Program-made: the position numbers and the translations under genes | In this document: positions 61,968 through 64,000 of the stretch, in pieces | How the letters are laid out: every line of letters starts with the position of its first letter | Position numbering within the stretch: position 1 is the first letter of the stretch | Source: an uncultured Spirochaetales bacterium | Lineage (GTDB): Bacteria; Spirochaetota; Spirochaetia; Sphaerochaetales; Sphaerochaetaceae | Assembly: GCA_949289305.1 (NCBI GenBank) | Contig: CASENB010000014.1 | Coordinates: 62,001-126,000 of the forward strand | DNA: 64,000 bases | Direction: 5' to 3' | The notes under the pieces: model-generated | Seen by the model: only the letters and a program-made list of their open reading frames with translations | Databases searched by the model: none | What the model was told of the DNA's origin: nothing

Positions 61968-63617
61968 TTAATCCTCATCATCAGACAAATCAATCTCTTC
62001 CTCATCCCCTATGAAGATGTCCTCAGGGAACTCTTCTATGATTGTCTCAGCCCTGCTCTTCTTACTGCTTTCAGCCTTCTGCTTCTCCCTCTCCATCTCA
62101 AGGCGAAGCTTTACAGCATCAGCTTCCTCCTTCATTCTCTTCTCTTTAGCCTCGCTAAGCTCTCCATGCGCCCTCTCGAGATCTTTTTGAGCCTCTGCAA
62201 TCTGGCCTATTAACATTCCCTGCTCTTTCTGGCTCTTATAGAGCTCTTCTTTTGCCTCGGTAACCTGTTCCTGTATTGCTGTCAGATTCGCTTCGCTTAG
62301 CGCTATCTTCTCACTAAGCTCCTTAAGTTTTGATATCGTATCTGCAAGCTTATCATTCTCGCCGCTAGAAAGAGCAGCTACGGTTTCCCTAGTGTCTTTT
62401 GCCCTCTCTGATAGTGCGTCTATCTGTTCTATTGCAGATGCCTTGATGCGATCGAATGCCTTTGAAAGCTCATCAAGTTCCTTCAGCATCGCATCCCTAT
62501 ACCCTATTCTAACCTTCTCATGGTAGGCATCCTTCTCTTTTGATAGGAAGAGTATCTTATCATCGACTTCCTTGCTTATTGTCGCAACGCTCTCTTTTAT
62601 ATCATCCTCTTTAGAGGCTATTCTCTTTTCGATTTCCTGATACTTCTCCTCTAGTAGGGAATCGTAATTATTCTTCTTACTGTTAAATGATGTAATTGTA
62701 TCATCAAAACTAGAAGACAGGCGGTCTATGCAATCTTTCGTTTTATCGTCGAGGTTCTGTCTCTGTCTGACGGTCTCATCCTTCAAACTGTCAACTTCAC
62801 CTTTGACTTCTTCTTTGAACTTCTCAAGTTCTGATCTTTCATTCTCAAAGAATGATCTCAAACCGTCCTTAAGTTCCTGTATGTTAGCAGACGCATTGTT
62901 CAAACAGTCGTCCACATCGCCTCTGTAAGACCTGACTTTCTCTGTAAGGGCCTCTGCGATCCTAGTCTGCTCATCGCATTCTCTGCTGAATCCCTGCTTC
63001 TCTACGTTTATAAACTCGACAAGCTGAGCCTTCTGTCGCTCTATAGCGCTAGAGAACTGGCTGAGCATATCTGTATTCTCACTCTTTTGAAGAGATGCCT
63101 GCTGTTTAAGAGATTCCTGCGTAGATGTTACAAGGCGGACGTACTCGGCTTTTAGATCCTGCATCTGATTGACAAGAAGTTCTGCCTCTTCATGGAATGA
63201 CTTTACAAACTCAGAAACGCTTTCAGCCTTTCTTACTTCCTGCTGCACCACAGCAATCCTAGCCTCAGCCTGCTCAGTCTGTATTTTAAGCTTGTCCAAA
63301 GCCCTTCTGTAATCTATACAGACGCCTTCAAGATCCGTCAGATCTTTTTGATGCTGAGACAAGCGTTCTAGACACGTGTTCACAATCTCTACCGTATTCA
63401 TGGCCTTATCTATGTGGCTTTTAACGGTATCTGTGCAGTCATGCGTCGTTGTAAGAAGGTTCTGCGTTGTGGCAGAGGCTTCGTTTCGGAACGTCTTAAT
63501 TTGAGCATTGACATTAGCCAAGCTCCTCGATTTCTTATCCGACGACCTTACGGAAAAGAAAATCAAAAGTGAAAGAATAAACAATGCAACAGATATCACA
63601 AGATTAAAAACATCCAT
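61968..63617 (-). CDS. SpiroCoCo family coiled-coil membrane protein
   Basis: 549 residues. One N-terminal membrane helix (VFNLVISVALFILSLLIFFSV, about 3-23) is followed by nearly continuous coiled coil to about 520 and an acidic tail (DEEEIDLSDDED). The architecture and length match a spirochaete-restricted coiled-coil family. It probably has a structural or envelope-organising role; no biochemical function is known to me. It lies between a HAD hydrolase gene (9-nt gap) and grpE. Confidence 0.8.
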   Translation of the reverse strand: MDVFNLVISVALFILSLLIFFSVRSSDKKSRSLANVNAQIKTFRNEASATTQNLLTTTHDCTDTVKSHIDKAMNTVEIVNTCLERLSQHQKDLTDLEGVCIDYRRALDKLKIQTEQAEARIAVVQQEVRKAESVSEFVKSFHEEAELLVNQMQDLKAEYVRLVTSTQESLKQQASLQKSENTDMLSQFSSAIERQKAQLVEFINVEKQGFSRECDEQTRIAEALTEKVRSYRGDVDDCLNNASANIQELKDGLRSFFENERSELEKFKEEVKGEVDSLKDETVRQRQNLDDKTKDCIDRLSSSFDDTITSFNSKKNNYDSLLEEKYQEIEKRIASKEDDIKESVATISKEVDDKILFLSKEKDAYHEKVRIGYRDAMLKELDELSKAFDRIKASAIEQIDALSERAKDTRETVAALSSGENDKLADTISKLKELSEKIALSEANLTAIQEQVTEAKEELYKSQKEQGMLIGQIAEAQKDLERAHGELSEAKEKRMKEEADAVKLRLEMEREKQKAESSKKSRAETIIEEFPEDIFIGDEEEIDLSDDED

Positions 63618-63626
63618 ACATTCCCC

Positions 63627-64000
63627 CTATAACAATACCTTTCTCATCTCAGAAAAAGACGAGACAACTAAATCGGCCCTGCTCTCTTTTGCCTTATTCT
63701 TATTTTTAGTTATAAGCATGCTATGCATGCCAGCGTTTTTAGCTCCAAGTACGTCCTTCTTTTCGCTGTCTCCAACATAAAGCATATCATTAGGATTTAA
63801 ATTAAAATGTTCGTATAAAATACGGAACGGAAGCCGTGAAGGCTTAAGGCGTCCTATATCCTCACTGCTTACAACATATGATGCAACGTCTTCGATATTA
63901 AAAGCCTTAAGCTTGCTTCCGATCGGAAAATCTGATAAAAGCGCAACAGGAACAACGCTAGCAATCTCTCTTAATACGCTGTTCATATCAGCAAATGCGG
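63627..64000 (-). CDS. HAD-superfamily hydrolase, C-terminal part, cut by the window end
   Basis: The frame is open to the window edge (about 124 codons visible). Motif II is in VALLSDFPIG, the motif III lysine in IGRLKPSRLPF, and motif IV in MLYVGDSEKKDVLGAKNAGM, typical of the HAD_2 phosphoglycolate phosphatase-like group. The N-terminal nucleophile Asp motif lies beyond position 64000. The substrate is unknown. It precedes the SpiroCoCo gene by 9 nt. Confidence 0.85.
   Translation of the reverse strand, partial: AFADMNSVLREIASVVPVALLSDFPIGSKLKAFNIEDVASYVVSSEDIGRLKPSRLPFRILYEHFNLNPNDMLYVGDSEKKDVLGAKNAGMHSMLITKNKNKAKESRADLVVSSFSEMRKVLL

Noticed and set aside
1..64000. CRISPR arrays, insertion sequences or prophage
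   Set aside because: No regularly spaced repeats, transposase or integrase domains, or phage structural genes were seen on either strand; the hipA remnant is the only clear sign of mobile-type gene decay.

Overview
The window looks like the chromosome of a moderately AT-rich, host-associated spirochaete. The clearest sign is a spirochaete-type coiled-coil protein (SpiroCoCo family) next to grpE-dnaK-dnaJ. Many genes also encode Spirochaetota-style lipoproteins with degenerate Ser/Cys lipoboxes, and lnt and outer-membrane beta-barrels point to a diderm. Genus cannot be fixed from the sequence; a Treponema, Sphaerochaeta or Ornithospirochaeta-like gut organism is my inference. There is no phage, insertion sequence, CRISPR array or rRNA operon.

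Region 1 (1-5,300) is accessory: a tRNA-Ile2(CAT), a TIGR04076 protein, a DUF3089 lipoprotein hydrolase, a small beta-barrel coupled to an S41-peptidase-like lipoprotein, and a hipA toxin remnant with two frameshifts. Region 2 (5,277-28,977) is the main feature, a beta-glucan-type polysaccharide utilisation locus. It holds a 1,729-residue Ig/LRR lipoprotein and a YesM/YesN-type two-component system. A minus-strand operon encodes an LplB/LplC-type ABC importer, a solute-binding lipoprotein, a CBM9-like lipoprotein, a glycosidase fused to an outer-membrane beta-barrel, a GH16 laminarinase-like lipoprotein and a three-module lipoprotein. Divergent to it are a very large cytoplasmic protein resembling GH94/149/161-type phosphorylases and a cytoplasmic GH30. 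Three promoters in this region share one direct-repeat architecture with identical spacings (CCGAAA-N14-CNGAAA-N10-TATNNN-N17/18 to a -10), which ties the giant lipoprotein to the glucan operon as one regulon.

Region 3 (28,976-43,000) mixes housekeeping and accessory genes: GNAT, MATE and TetR; a coiled-coil protein, FtsH and HdeD; ThpR, YihY and a lysophospholipase; a possible ADP-ribosyltransferase toxin-antitoxin pair; a YfcE-like phosphodiesterase; a degenerate aldehyde:ferredoxin oxidoreductase; and a TGS-uridine kinase. Region 4 (43,000-64,000) is core genome: nifS-nifU, surE, a degenerate GHMP kinase, rpmE, rho, ybaK, cinA, lnt, an HU-family gene, rpsT, a PSP1 gene, dus, a degenerate purD-like ATP-grasp gene, rlmB, dnaJ, dnaK, grpE, the SpiroCoCo gene and a HAD phosphatase cut by the window end.

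The proposed glucan pathway is inferred: surface binding (giant lipoprotein, CBM lipoproteins), surface cleavage (GH16, glycosidase-barrel fusion), outer-membrane passage (possibly through the barrel), ABC import, and intracellular breakdown by the phosphorylase-like enzyme and GH30. Transcription is probably set by the linked histidine kinase and AraC-type response regulator. No ABC ATPase is encoded here, so a shared MsmK-type ATPase elsewhere is implied.
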